Positions 34,993-47,161 of a stretch of DNA of 64,000 nt are shown here, piece after piece. The notes beneath the pieces were generated by a model. It did not search any database and was not told the DNA's origin. It was given only the letters and a program-made list of their open reading frames with translations. How positions within the stretch are numbered: the first letter of the stretch is position 1; each line of letters opens with the position of its first letter. Position numbers and translations under genes: made by a program. Origin of the DNA: Thuidium tamariscinum (lineage: Eukaryota; Streptophyta; Bryopsida; Hypnales; Thuidiaceae); contig OX344757.2 of assembly GCA_947034885.2 (NCBI GenBank), forward strand, positions 20,826,001 through 20,890,000, given 5' to 3'.

Positions 34993-37900
34993 CTGCCTCA
35001 GACTGCTGCAACTATGATTATGAAGGAAGGATTGAGTAATGGTACCACTATACTTGAGCCGTATCCAATAATAAATGAGGCCACGGTCCCACATTATCTT
35101 CGAGCAACCACTGAGTCAATTGCACATGTAACTCTAAGTGCTCGAATTAATTCAATAGAAGCTCTCACTCTAGTAGATTCGGGTGCAACGGGTATTTTTA
35201 TGCACCAAAATTTTGCCCGAGAGTGCGGAGCCGAGGTGAAGCTTAAACCGGTTCCACGGGAAGTTAGAGTTATTGATGGTAGAGTCATCAACTCAGGATT
35301 AATTACACATGAAGCGACGGTGAAATTGGAGGTGGGTGATCATCAAGAAGTGGTAGTGGCTGATATAACCAATACTGGGCGTTATCCTTGCATCTTAGGA
35401 ACGCCGTGGTTGGTTCGCCATGACCCTACTATTAGATGGTCACAAAGAAGAGTGATTTTTGAATCACAATATTGTCAAAGAAATTGTTTGAAAAAATTGA
35501 ATGGGGCAACTTCTAAATGCCCCAAAAGGAAGGAATCAATTGAGGTTGACAACGACCATCAATTGGAAAAAAAGGTCAAGACTCAAGGTCAAGGCTATTC
35601 TCGATTGCGAGCACCGAAGCATGCCTTGGTATCGGCGGCGGCTTTCCGTTTATCAAAAAAAGGAGCCGAGTTATATTCGTTGGAGGTATCAGAGCTGGAT
35701 GGGATGGAGGCCACAGAGCCAATTGCAAAGCATATTCCATCAGAATATCGAGATTTACATGAGGTATTCAGCGAAAAAGCCTCCAATGATTTACCTAATC
35801 ATAGTGCCTCAGATATGAAAATAGAATTTAAAGAAGGCCAAGAGCCTCGCAATACAGGCTTACGGCCCATGTCTCCTTTGGAACTAGAAGAACTTCAACG
35901 TTATCTCAAAGAGAATTTAGGCAAGGGATGGATTCGACGTTCCAAGTCCTCGGTTTCGGCCCCTATAGTATTTGCTAGGAAGAAGGATGGATCTATTCGA
36001 GTTTGCATTGATTACCGGAATTTAAATAAAGTAACAATAAAGAACCGGTATCCACTTCCATTGATTCCCGAATTAACAGACCGACTAGCAGGGGCAAAGA
36101 TATTCACAAAGTTGGATATTAGACAGGCATATCATCGATTACGAATGGCGCTAGGGCATGAATTCAAGACAGCTTTCAAAACGCGTTATGGATTATTTGA
36201 ATATTTAGTGATGCCTTTCGGCTTGACAAATGCCCCTGCACAATTTCAATCACATATGCAAGGAATTTTCCATGACCTATTAGACATTTCAGTTGTTATT
36301 TACTTAGACGACATTCTTATATTTTCAAAGACTATGACAGAGCACCACTCAATTGTACAAGAGGTTCTCCAACGGCTTCATAGGTATGGCCTCTATGCCA
36401 AAGCTTCAAAGTGTGAATTCCATAAAAGTTCTGTAGAATTCTTGGGAATGATTGTTTCAGAAACAGGACTTGAAATGTGTCAAGACAAAATTAAAGCCAT
36501 TCAAGAGTGGCCTACGCCAACCACCACTAAAGAAGTTCAATCATTTTTGGGGCTTGCTAATTTTTACCGGCGGTTTATTTTAGATTATTCAAGAATCACG
36601 GTTCCTCTCACGGCTTTGACACGTAAGGACAAGAAATTTGAATGGACCCCTCTTGCAAACGAGGCATTCAAGGAATTACGTTCTCAATTCACCAAGGCCC
36701 CTGTACTCATTCATCCTAATTTTCAACGGCCTTTTATAGTTGAAACCGATGCATCCGATTATGCAACAGGGGGCATTTTATCACAACATGGAGATGACGG
36801 CCACTTACATCCCTGCGCATATCGAAGTTCTAAAATGCAACCTGCAGAACAAAATTACGACATATACGACAAAGAACTTCTAAGCATTGTATTGGCTTTC
36901 CAGGAATGGCGGGTGTATCTCGAGGGGTCACCTCATCAAATACGGGTAATCTCAGACCACAAGAATTTAGAACATTTTTTAACAACCAAACAACTCAATC
37001 GGCGACAGGCTCGTTGGTCTGAACAACTCTCTGCATTCAACTTTGAAATTCAACACCGACCGGGGTCATTAAATGGTCGGGCTGACATGCTTTCACGACG
37101 ACCTGATCCCCTATATAAGGTCCACTCTCACTCAAAACCATTATTAAGACTTGCAGCATTGGAAACATGTGACCCTGTATGGAGTGAAGACCACATTATA
37201 GAGCGCATTAAACTAGCTCTTATGGATGATACATCACTCAAACCAATATTGGCATTTTTTACAAATGGTCCTGACCGTGCCCCTGTAGACATTCGTCGAT
37301 GGTTCCAACCTTATATTATGAAAGATGGATTGCTTTATTTCCACAATGCTATTTTTGTACCGGATGACGATGAATTGCAACGACAGATACTACGATCTCA
37401 CCACGATGCGCCAAGTGCAGGGCACCAAGGCCGAGCTAAGACTGTGGACTTGGTAGCGAGGACATTTTATTGGCCTACTTTGCGGAGATATGTCCACCGC
37501 TATGTTGATGGATGTGACTTATGTCAGAGATCCAAACCCACGCATCATAGCCGCTACGGTTTGCTCCAACCAATTTTAGCAGCAGAAGCTCCATGGAAGC
37601 GAGTCACGGTTGATTTTATTGTCAAGTTACCACTTAGTAATGGCTTTGACTCCATTATGGTCGTCGTCGACAAAAACACTAAACTCGCCCATTTTATATC
37701 GACAAATGAAAATATCGACTCCTCTCAAACGGCTACATTATATTTGCACCATATATGGAAACACCATGGCACACCTGAAAAATTAATATCTGATCGCGGT
37801 CCGGTTTTCATTTCAAAATTCATGAAACGGCTAAACCAACTTCTCCGCATCCAAACTTCTACTACCACGGCGTTTCATCCACAATCGGATGGCCAAACCG

Positions 37901-38718
37901 AACGCATGAACCAAGTACTTGAGCAATTTCTAAGGATGTTCACGACAACCCGACAAGACGACTGGTCAGATTTGCTTCCAATAGCTGAATTTTCTTATAA
38001 TAATTCAATCCATTCTGCCACAGGTTTCTCACCATTCTATGCAACCTATGGCTACCACCCTGCCCTGTCATTTATGGTCCCTTCTACATCAATAGTCCCC
38101 GCCGCGGAAGATAGAGTTAAGCAATTACAACAAATACATGATGAAATCAAGATTATGATTAAACTTGCAGCGGATCAAGCCAAGCGTAATTATGACCGCG
38201 GAGTTCAATTGCAACCTTCTTTTGAACTTGGAGAGAAAGTACTACTACGACATGATCACATACATACAACGGCCCCAACAAAAAAGCTGGCATCTAAATT
38301 CCTTGGTCCATTTCCTATTGTCTCCAAAGTATCGGATTTAGTTTATGAGCTTAAATTACCCAAGACTCTTCGGATCCACAATGTCTTCCATGTATCGGTT
38401 TTAGAAAAATTTAGACAAGACACAATTCCAGGACGCAAGAAAAAAAATCCCCCACCAATTTTATCTCCCGAAGGTGATCTAGAGTGGGAAGTGCATGAAA
38501 TTCTTGATTCCCGACTAAGTGGACGTTGGAAAAAACTACAATATCTAGTGGCATGGGAAGGATATGGGCCCGAGGAAAACTCTTGGGAACCTCTAGAAAA
38601 TTTACGCAATGCACCTGTCTCAATTCAAGATTTCCACCTATTGCACCCGCTTGCACCACGACAAAACGATCACAGCTTATACGAGATTCACTCCTTAAAA
38701 GGGGGGGTAATGTTATGA
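34958..38718 (+). CDS. pol: pol polyprotein of copy A with C-terminal chromodomain
   Basis: Expressed by a -1 shift from gag; the first ATG of this frame is 35014, giving 1,234 residues to the stop at 38718. Domains by residue from that ATG: aspartic protease with VDSGATG (DSG about 55-57); reverse transcriptase about 280-460 with YLDD at 430-433; RNase H starting near 575 (first catalytic Asp in TDAS about 579); integrase zinc-binding HHCC (His796, Cys834, Cys837); integrase catalytic triad D867, D927, E963 (35 residues between the last two); GPY/F-like region; chromodomain about 1157-1212 (aromatic and WEGYGPEENSWEP signature). All key residues are present, so pol looks intact. The chromodomain is known in this group to direct integration to heterochromatin. 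Confidence 0.95.
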
Positions 38719-39101
38719 CTATGTCATCTCATCTGGACGAGATTAGGACTTCATTGGACAAAGCAGTTACAGGCACTTGGGAATCAGTTATATAGAGAGT
38801 TGATATAAAGTCCAGTGAGGGGGGCTTGTCCCTCACGCGACATTTTTTCAACATGAACTCCTAATTGTGAATTCTCTGATTCCAGTCCATGAGTTTGCGT
38901 CGAGGTATGTGAAGGAGCAAAGAGGGCGAGGAAATCCTGATGTGGTAATTAAGGTGATGGCAGGGACAAGGCCGTGGAGCGAGGTGGGGAGGCGGCGCTG
39001 CTCCAGGAGAGAGTGACCGGGTCGGGAGGGGAGACGGATCCCCAGGATCGCCACTGCAGGAGGGCGCCTCGGGAGGACCGCCAGGGAAGCGCCTCGAGAG
39101 G
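38711..39101 (+). repeat. Truncated 3' LTR of copy A
   Basis: 391 bp matching 33146-33536 with five substitutions, preceded by the polypurine tract. It breaks off at CTCGAGAGG, where a 3-base overlap (AGG) leads into inverted pol sequence. Confidence 0.85.
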
Positions 39102-41369
39102 GGCACGGTCAGGACCATTTGTAAAAAATGCCAATATTGGTTTGAGTGATGTATCATCCATAAGAGCTAGTTTAATGCGCTCTATAATGTGGTCTTCACT
39201 CCATACAGGGTCACATGTTTCCAATGCTGCAAGTCTTAATAATGGTTTTGAGTGAGAGTGGACCTTATATAGGGGATCAGGTCGTCGTGAAAGCATGTCA
39301 GCCCGACCATTTAATGACCCCGGTCGGTGTTGAATTTCAAAGTTGAATGCAGAGAGTTGTTCAGACCAACGAGCCTGTCGCCGATTGAGTTGTTTGGTTG
39401 TTAAAAAATGTTCTAAATTCTTGTGGTCTGAGATTACCCGTATTTGATGAGGTGACCCCTCGAGATACACCCGCCATTCCTGGAAAGCCAATACAATGCT
39501 TAGAAGTTCTTTGTCGTATATGTCGTAATTTTGTTCTGCAGGTTGCATTTTAGAACTTCGATATGCGCAGGGATGTAAGTGGCCGTCATCTCCATGTTGT
39601 GATAAAATGCCCCCTGTTGCATAATCGGATGCATCGGTTTCAACTATAAAAGGCCGTTGAAAATTAGGATGAATGAGTACAGGGGCCTTGGTGAATTGAG
39701 AACGTAATTCCTTGAATGCCTCGTTTGCAAGAGGGGTCCATTCAAATTTCTTGTCCTTACGTGTCAAAGCCGTGAGAGGAACCGTGATTCTTGAATAATC
39801 TAAAATAAACCGCCGGTAAAAATTAGCAAGCCCCAAAAATGATTGAACTTCTTTAGTGGTGGTTGGCGTAGGCCACTCTTGAATGGCTTTAATTTTGTCT
39901 TGACACATTTCAAGTCCTGTTTCTGAAACAATCATTCCCAAGAATTCTACAGAACTTTTATGGAATTCACACTTTGAAGCTTTGGCATAGAGGCCATACC
40001 TATGAAGCCGTTGGAGAACCTCTTGTACAATTGAGTGGTGCTCTGTCATAGTCTTTGAAAATATAAGAATGTCGTCTAAGTAAATAACAACTGAAATGTC
40101 TAATAGGTCATGGAAAATTCCTTGCATATGTGATTGAAATTGTGCAGGGGCATTTGTCAAGCCGAAAGGCATCACTAAATATTCAAATAATCCATAACGC
40201 GTTTTGAAAGCTGTCTTGAATTCATGCCCTAGCGCCATTCGTAATCGATGATATGCCTGTCTAATATCCAACTTTGTGAATATCTTTGCCCCTGCTAGTC
40301 GGTCTGTTAATTCGGGAATCAATGGAAGTGGATACCGGTTCTTTATTGTTACTTTATTTAAATTCCGGTAATCAATGCAAACTCGAATAGATCCATCCTT
40401 CTTCCTAGCAAATACTATAGGGGCCGAAACCGAGGACTTGGAACGTCGAATCCATCCCTTGCCTAAATTCTCTTTGAGATAACGTTGAAGTTCTTCTAGT
40501 TCCAAAGGAGACATGGGCCGTAAGCCTGTATTGCGAGGCTCTTGGCCTTCTTTAAATTCTATTTTCATATCTGAGGCACTATGATTAGGTAAATCATTGG
40601 AGGCTTTTTCGCTGAATACCTCATGTAAATCTCGATATTCTGATGGAATATGCTCTGCAATTGGCTCTGTGGCCTCCATCCCATCCAGCTCTGATACCTC
40701 CAACGAATATAACTCGGCTCCTTTTTTTGATAAACGGAAAGCCGCCGCCGATACCAAGGCATGCTTCGGTGCTCGCAATCGAGAATAGCCTTGACCTTGA
40801 GTCTTGACCTTTTTTTCCAATTGATGGTCGTTGTCAACCTCAATTGATTCCTTCCTTTTGGGGCATTTAGAAGTTGCCCCATTCAATTTTTTCAAACAAT
40901 TTCTTTGACAATATTGTGATTCAAAAATCACTCTTCTTTGTGACCATCTAATAGTAGGGTCATGGCGAACCAACCACGGCGTTCCTAAGATGCAAGGATA
41001 ACGCCCAGTATTGGTTATATCAGCCACTACCACTTCTTGATGATCACCCACCTCCAATTTCACCGTCGCTTCATGTGTAATTAATCCTGAGTTGATGACT
41101 CTACCATCAATAACTCTAACTTCCCGTGGAACCGGTTTAAGCTTCACCTCGGCTCCGCACTCTCGGGCAAAATTTTGGTGCATAAAAATACCCGTTGCAC
41201 CCGAATCTACTAGAGTGAGAGCTTCTATTGAATTAATTCGAGCACTTAGAGTTACATGTGCAATTGACTCAGTGGTTGCTCGAAGATAATGTGGGACCGT
41301 GGCCTCATTTATTATTGGATACGGCTCAAGTATAGTGGTACCATTACTCAATCCTTCCTTCATAATCAT
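39102..41369 (-). pseudogene. Truncated pol of copy B
   Basis: Minus-strand frame from ATG 41369 with intact protease, reverse transcriptase and RNase H motifs. Pol sequence ends after about 755 residues, before the integrase. The frame then runs on into antisense LTR sequence to 38949, adding about 50 unrelated residues. It cannot make integrase or chromodomain. Confidence 0.85.
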
Positions 41370-41407
41370 AGTTGCAGCAGTCTGAGGCAGGCCCGGGTAC
41401 TGAATGG

Positions 41408-42487
41408 TCAGTCCCGGGCTTTGCCTTTTCCCGATTCATTGACCCCCACCTCCCCTTCTCCTACTACTGCAAGAGATAGTGGTTTAGAGGGGTTAGTTGG
41501 ACACCTGGCTCGAACATGCCCGGGTAATCCGCAACCCCAGCATTTTCCCTGACGTTGATACTCTAAACGCTCAGTTGCCGTCTTTGCTAACGCCGTTGTC
41601 CCATAGGTAGCATCAATTTCCATGGGTACCGGTTCCGAACCGCTTGGGATGGCTTGAGACCGCCCAATATAATCTCTTGAATGGAATGATGGAACCTACG
41701 GTCGCCGTCCTTGGCGTCGTGCCCACAAGCGCTCGTCAATCCGGGATGCCATGGCCATCCATTCTTGGAGTTGCTTCGGTTGAGTTTCTGCTGTGGCAAT
41801 TGAGTCTAAAATTTCTTCCTTGAGCCCTGCACGAAATCGGGCCACCAAACTGGATTCATTCCAATCCACCTGGGCCGCATGTTCATTAAACATAGAGATA
41901 TATGCCGCGGCCGATCCCGTTTGCCTAATCCTCCCAAGACGATCCTCTGCTGTACTTTTCCGATCCATCTCCCCATAGACAGCAATTACCGCTTCTCGAA
42001 AAGCATTGTAATCTTCTAATAATGCATGGGGATGACCCTCATCAAGGGCTTGGAGAATTGGCATGGCCCAATTTTGAGCAGTACCGGTCATGTAGGAAAG
42101 GGCATAAGCAATTTTGTCCTCATCATGATGGTAAGCCCGAGGCTTACCTCGAAACACCAATCGAAGTTGGGCAAACCATTTATACACCTCCCCGCCCTTC
42201 TTGCCTGCAAATTTTTCAGGCGTTGCCACCTTTGAATCTTTATTCCCCAACACCTCTTGATTGCGTCCTCCGATTTCAGATTGTCGTGGATCCTCCGTTC
42301 TCATGGTAATAGGTGGGGACATTTGATTAAGTTGTACCCCAGCTCTCTCTGAAATCTGTTGCACAATATGAGGAATAGCCGTTTGAAACACAGCTTGGAC
42401 TTGTTGCTGGATAAAAGCCGCCAATTCGGATTCCATTCCTTCCACCGGTGGCTGCACGACCCCTTCCTCAGCCCCTCCTCGATCCAT
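41408..42487 (-). pseudogene. gag of copy B, with the same in-frame stop
   Basis: Mirror of the gag of copy A, with ATG at 42487, TAG at 41696-41698, the zinc knuckle, and TGA at 41408-41410. The translated sequence is the same as in copy A over its whole length. Confidence 0.85.
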
Positions 42488-43144
42488 CACTTTTCCAACT
42501 TCAATGTGAGTTACCACAATCCTTCAGGCATGAATTTGCTTATTCTCAAGATCCAACCATGATCCAATATCCAAATATAGACAACATCGAACCAACTGCC
42601 CTTGGAGCATGGACAGTCCAAACGCGACATAATGTCAGGATTCGGCAGCAAACCTGCAAGTCTATCGATGCTCCACAATTACTACTTGCCTGAACTCCCA
42701 GTCATTCCGCCAGGACTATCAGTCTGTTGCCAGAACTCACAGTCGCTCCCCCCACCTCTACTTAATCATTTTTTAAGGAACGAAAATCAAGCATTCTCTT
42801 TTTGAAATTTTTTTCCTAGACTTTCAACTCAATTCTTAAACACAATTTTTTTTTAATTAAAAGTCCATAGTGTATTAAAATTAAACAAATGGAAATCAAA
42901 GTCATCTGAAATTGCAAGACAATGTTTAAAAAAACTATGTTTTCCAACTTTGAATGCTCATATCTTCCAATCTATATTGCCAAACTTCATGAAATTTTTA
43001 CCACATGATCTCACACAAACAAAGTAGAAGATCCTATATTTAGATTGTATAAAAACACTTTTTTTTTGTTCTTTTGGTTGAACGCAACAAAAATGACAGT
43101 TTTGAGTGGTTTGTGACAGAAAAATGGGCTTGGGCCTTTAGGGG

Positions 43145-45053
43145 ATAAAATTACAAGGACTGATCTCCTCGGATATCACAATCTATGCAATCAAAATTTT
43201 TGAATATTTTAGTCAAATCTAGTAAAATATTCAATAGTTAAATATACAAAAAAATCAAACTTCAAATAATTTTGCTCTTCAATGCATTGAAATTGGAGTT
43301 TTAAGTGTATTATGATGAAATAGTAGTCTTAGGACTTCATCAATGCATCATTCATGTAAAGTTTTTTTCTAAAATTGATTGCAAATTGAATATTTGTTAT
43401 TTTAATACCAAAATGTTGATTTTTTTGTAACATTGTACAATAATTTGTACACCATAGCATTTTCAATTGTAAATTTAGAATTTCACATAGGTGTCATTGG
43501 TAGCATGAAAATGCTAAAATGTTAATTATGTATTGATAGCAACCAAGCAATCAAGCAAAAGATCTTTAGTTTTTTTTCATTCATATACCATGATTTATGT
43601 TAAACCGCAATGCAAGAAAATAAATCAAAGCTATCAAAAAGATATTATTGTCAATAAATCAATTCCAACAATGATAATGAGTAGTAGAGAACTAAAGATG
43701 TCATGATGATTTTATTTGTATTCATCAAGGTGTAGTGTTGATTTGGTATTTTAGAATAAGAAAGTAATAGACAATATTAAATAAATGCATATTATGGATT
43801 TGTAGATGAAATACTAATTGTTCAATTTTTAACAATCCAAATTTCTTTTTTATTAAAATTATAGAATTGTAGATGAACAATACACAAATTATTTGAAGCA
43901 ATAGTTGTGGCTTTATTTGTATGGCTTCATTCTGTGTTTTTTGTTGGGTGGAATCATAATTTCATAATCAAATTGTGACTTCATTTTATGGCTTTAGTTG
44001 AATGACTAAAAATTTCTATAGCGAAGTTGTAGCTTCATTTCATGATTTTTGTCATGTAGTCTCAAAATTCTACTACTTAATCTTTTGCCTATGTGTCTCT
44101 TCACATGTGGTGCACCCTATATTTATCAATATAAAAATATTATTGAAGAATATCAATTGAATTGGTCTCGTCATCATTCAAATTATTTAGGCCGGTAATA
44201 ATTAACCTTTGAGGTCTTAAAGTGATTGATGGAGACAAAATGTGCCAAAACCTCAACTATTGTTGTGATTCCTTTGGGGATAACTAAACAACAATGCTCT
44301 ACAAAATAACACTATGTATGTTAATTCAATCCAAGATAATGACTAAGGAATATAACGCATTGATTGCCATTGACATCAATACTTGACTCATTATTTTTTT
44401 TTAAATTGATTTCCACCTTTGATCATTGTATATGAAATATTGACAAACCTGCTTCAGAAAAAGCTTTGATGTATTTTTTATTTCAAATGATGACTATTAT
44501 TACAATACATTCCCAAATGAAAATCTCTCATTCATTTGTCACTTATTGGAGAGGCTTAAGGATGATCAATTACAAAATTGCAATGCTAAAGCAACATCAT
44601 CTATGAAAGTGTTAATACTTGTACTTTCTATAAGTGAAAAAAGAAAACATAGAAAATGAAATTATTTGTTTGAATTTGAAATTTACTTTAAGCCTATTAC
44701 TAAGCTCTACATAGGGTCCTCATCATATGAAGTCACTAATACAAATCTACTACAAGTTGAAATGGTTTTGTATTAATTCTACACTAAATTCAATACAATT
44801 TGTATAGTGAGTGCTAACATGTGGGCATAGAATCTATTATGAGGCTATAAGCCTAGAAAGAGTATATTACATATCCCTTCTATAGCAACACATGTCTTAC
44901 TATGTTATAGGTACCTATTTTATAAACTCTTTCTATAATATAGGTATACATGCTATAAATACCTTCAAATGGTTGTAGATACATACCTCCAAATGAACTA
45001 GGTTTAAGGCTCTTAGGCTCTAAGCTCATTCACTAGCATTGTTATAATTTATA
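43145..45053. other. AT-rich DNA, no gene seen
   Basis: 1.9 kb with a loose recurrence of GTGGCTTTATTT / GTGACTTCATTTTATGGCTT / GTAGCTTCATTTCATG at about 43,908-44,045. No coding frame or RNA gene is supported. Confidence 0.45.
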
Positions 45054-46697
45054 TACTACAAGGAAAAAGGGCCCTAATCTACAGAAATTTTAACAAAATA
45101 GTGTCCAAAATGACAACCACATGTACAAAATGACAACTACAACTTTTGAAATTTAATAATTTGTCAATGTGGTCAATATTGCAATGTCTATCAAATTATT
45201 GTCAATTTCTTTGTCAATTTTAACAAACAAGTTTAAAGTCTTCTAAGAAATTCAACAATTTTTTACATAACTTCTATTTCAAATATAAAATTTTTACAAA
45301 CAATATGAGGAATTGTAGCTTACAACAATTTTTAACCATTCACCAACCACATCTAAGCATTACTTGTTTTCAAAGGGTAGAAGCTCCCTCTTTATGTGGA
45401 GTGGTAGGAGCACGGCCAATCCATATGGAATATGTGCATTTTTGAAGTTAGGAGAGCTCATAATCAAGTTAGAAACTTGCGATTTGGTATTAAAACTAAA
45501 ATTTCAGACCTCAATTAGGCATACAAGAATGTCTTTTTATAAAAAAACTTTGAACTAAGACTAGTTAGAATATAAAATAGAGTTTCAAGTCCAAAAATCC
45601 ATTTGACATTTAAAATTTTCAATCAAAAGTTATGAACAAATTTCAAAGAGAAAATTTGGAAAAATATTAAAAAAACAATTTCAAGCACCTCTTTGAAATT
45701 CCTTAACTTTTGATTGACAACTTGAATTGTAAAACTAATTTTTTTGAATGAAACTTCAATTAATAATATAACTAGATTTAGTTCAAAGTTTTTTATAAAA
45801 ACATATTTGACTATGCCTAAATGAGGTCTGAAGTCCTATTTTTAATACAATTCCTATTTTTAACTAGGCGTCAAGTTAAAAATAGGAATTGTATTAAAAG
45901 TAGGACTTCAGACCTCATCTAGGCATAGTCAAATGTGTTTTTGTAAAAAACTTTGCACTAAAGCTAGTTAGATTATTAATTGAAGTTTCATTCAAAAAAA
46001 TTATTTTACAATTCAAGTTGCCAATCAAAAGTTATGTAATTTCAAAGAGGTGTTTGAAATTGTTCTTCTTACATTTTCCAAATTTTTTACTTTGAAATGT
46101 GTTCATAACTTTTGATTAACATCTTTAAATGTCAAATAGATTTTTGGAATTGAAACTCTATTTTATATTCTAACTAGTCTTAGTTCAAAGTTTTTTGTAA
46201 AAAGACATTCTTGTATGCCTAATTAAGGTCTGAAACTTTAGTTTTAATACCAAATCACGGGTTTCTAACTTTACTATGAGCTCTCCTAACTTCAGAAATA
46301 CACATATCCCACATAAATTGGTTGTGCTCCTACCTCTATATGTGTATATAGAGACTTTCCCTTCCCCATTCATTTCACAATTACCAATGGTTCATATACT
46401 TTTGAAAATAATAAAAAGAAAATTTTATTAATTCAAAAATATTCATCTAAACATTTATCATTCATCTAATAAATTTTCATCCAATTTTTTTTTGGCCATT
46501 ATTTCAATTATTTTATTAAATCTCTGGATAATAAAATAATATATTTTTGAATTAAGTGATGTGTCAAAAAAAATCCACGGTGGCAAAGGAGTGAAAAAAA
46601 AGACTTGCTGACGTGTATTCATGTCCAAATCTACAGAAAAATTGACAGAATTTTGTCACTTTTTTTGTCAATTAGGACACAGTTTTTTCTTGTAGTG
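45054..46697. mobile_element. Fold-back CACTA-type element
   Basis: The right end is CTTGTAGTG and the left end TACTACAAGG (the expected leading C has become T). Flanks are ATA and GTA. Two arms of about 0.8 kb are inverted copies around 45,872, where AAAATAGGAATTGTATTAAAA faces its inverse. Each arm carries the same ~60-codon open frame (45364-45558 plus; 46373-46185 minus). No transposase. Confidence 0.7.
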
Positions 46698-47161
46698 GTA
46701 GTAGCTTTAATAAATCTAGATTCAATACAAAATCATTTCAATCTGTGATGGATTTGTACTATTCAATTTTTTCACTCTTTATACTTTGCAATGTTCAAAT
46801 TATTGTGTAGAAGTAGAAAATAGAAATATTGTGAAATGAATTAACAAACCTACATTATCCTTTTGAATCATAGAAGCAAATATGTAAAATGTATAAATAC
46901 ATGTCTTTGTCATATAAATAACAACAATTGTTTGGTAACTTAATCTTTATTTATTCTATAAAGTACCTTAAGGCATTCAAAAATTTCTACAAATTCTTTT
47001 AATTTTGTAGCTTTTTGATAAATCAAAGGATATATGCATAAGTGGCATCTAATTTTGTGCAAAAAAATAAAACTCATTAACATTGTATAAAACAAGGATG
47101 GATGAAAATGCGTCCATTTTGTACATTGTCCACAATGTTGTTGATCAAGCCTTTAGGCTCA
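46698..47161. other. AT-rich DNA between the CACTA element and the AP2-kelch gene
   Basis: 3' flank of the minus-strand gene that follows. No clear poly(A) signal could be chosen among several AT-rich candidates. Confidence 0.4.

Larger units (their letters stand above)
33146..39101 (+). mobile_element. Chromodomain Ty3/gypsy retrotransposon, copy A
   Basis: An LTR retrotransposon with gag, a -1 frameshift site and a complete pol ending in a chromodomain, in plus orientation. The 5' LTR starts TGTTATGACTATGTC at 33146; its exact end is not resolved. The 3' LTR starts at 38711 after the purine tract AAAAGGGGGGGTAA and stops after 391 bp at 39101, where the inverted copy B begins. The left target base group is CTACC (33141-33145). 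No canonical tRNA-Met primer site was found. GC content is well above the surroundings. Chromoviruses are widespread in plants and fungi; the clade should be settled by an RT tree. Confidence 0.9.
39099..42754 (-). mobile_element. Inverted partial chromovirus, copy B
   Basis: 3,656 bp that are the reverse complement of 33629-37284. Coordinates add to 76,383 throughout, so there is not one indel. Only a few substitutions are visible (for example A35728 against its counterpart at 40655, changing Lys to Glu). B holds part of the LTR/leader, gag, the frameshift site and pol up to just before the integrase zinc finger. It has no LTR of its own at the 39,099 end and no LTR start at the 42,754 end. 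The right junction continues into ACCTCTACTT, the expected flank of the insertion. Confidence 0.85.
32615..43144. mobile_element. TTAA-family element, copy v, split by the chromovirus
   Basis: The left part, 32615-33145, begins CCCCTAAAAGCCC after TTAA (32611-32614). The right part, from about 42,755 to 43,144, ends GGGCCTTTAGGGG before ATAA. Together they are colinear with copy i; for example CTTTCTACTTACTATTTTTT in copy i corresponds to the right flank CTCTACTTAATCATTTTTT. The chromovirus inserted between the two parts. Confidence 0.65.

Noticed and set aside
38949-39101. Extra 50 residues at the end of the copy B pol frame
   Set aside because: It is antisense LTR read through the rearrangement junction, not a real domain.
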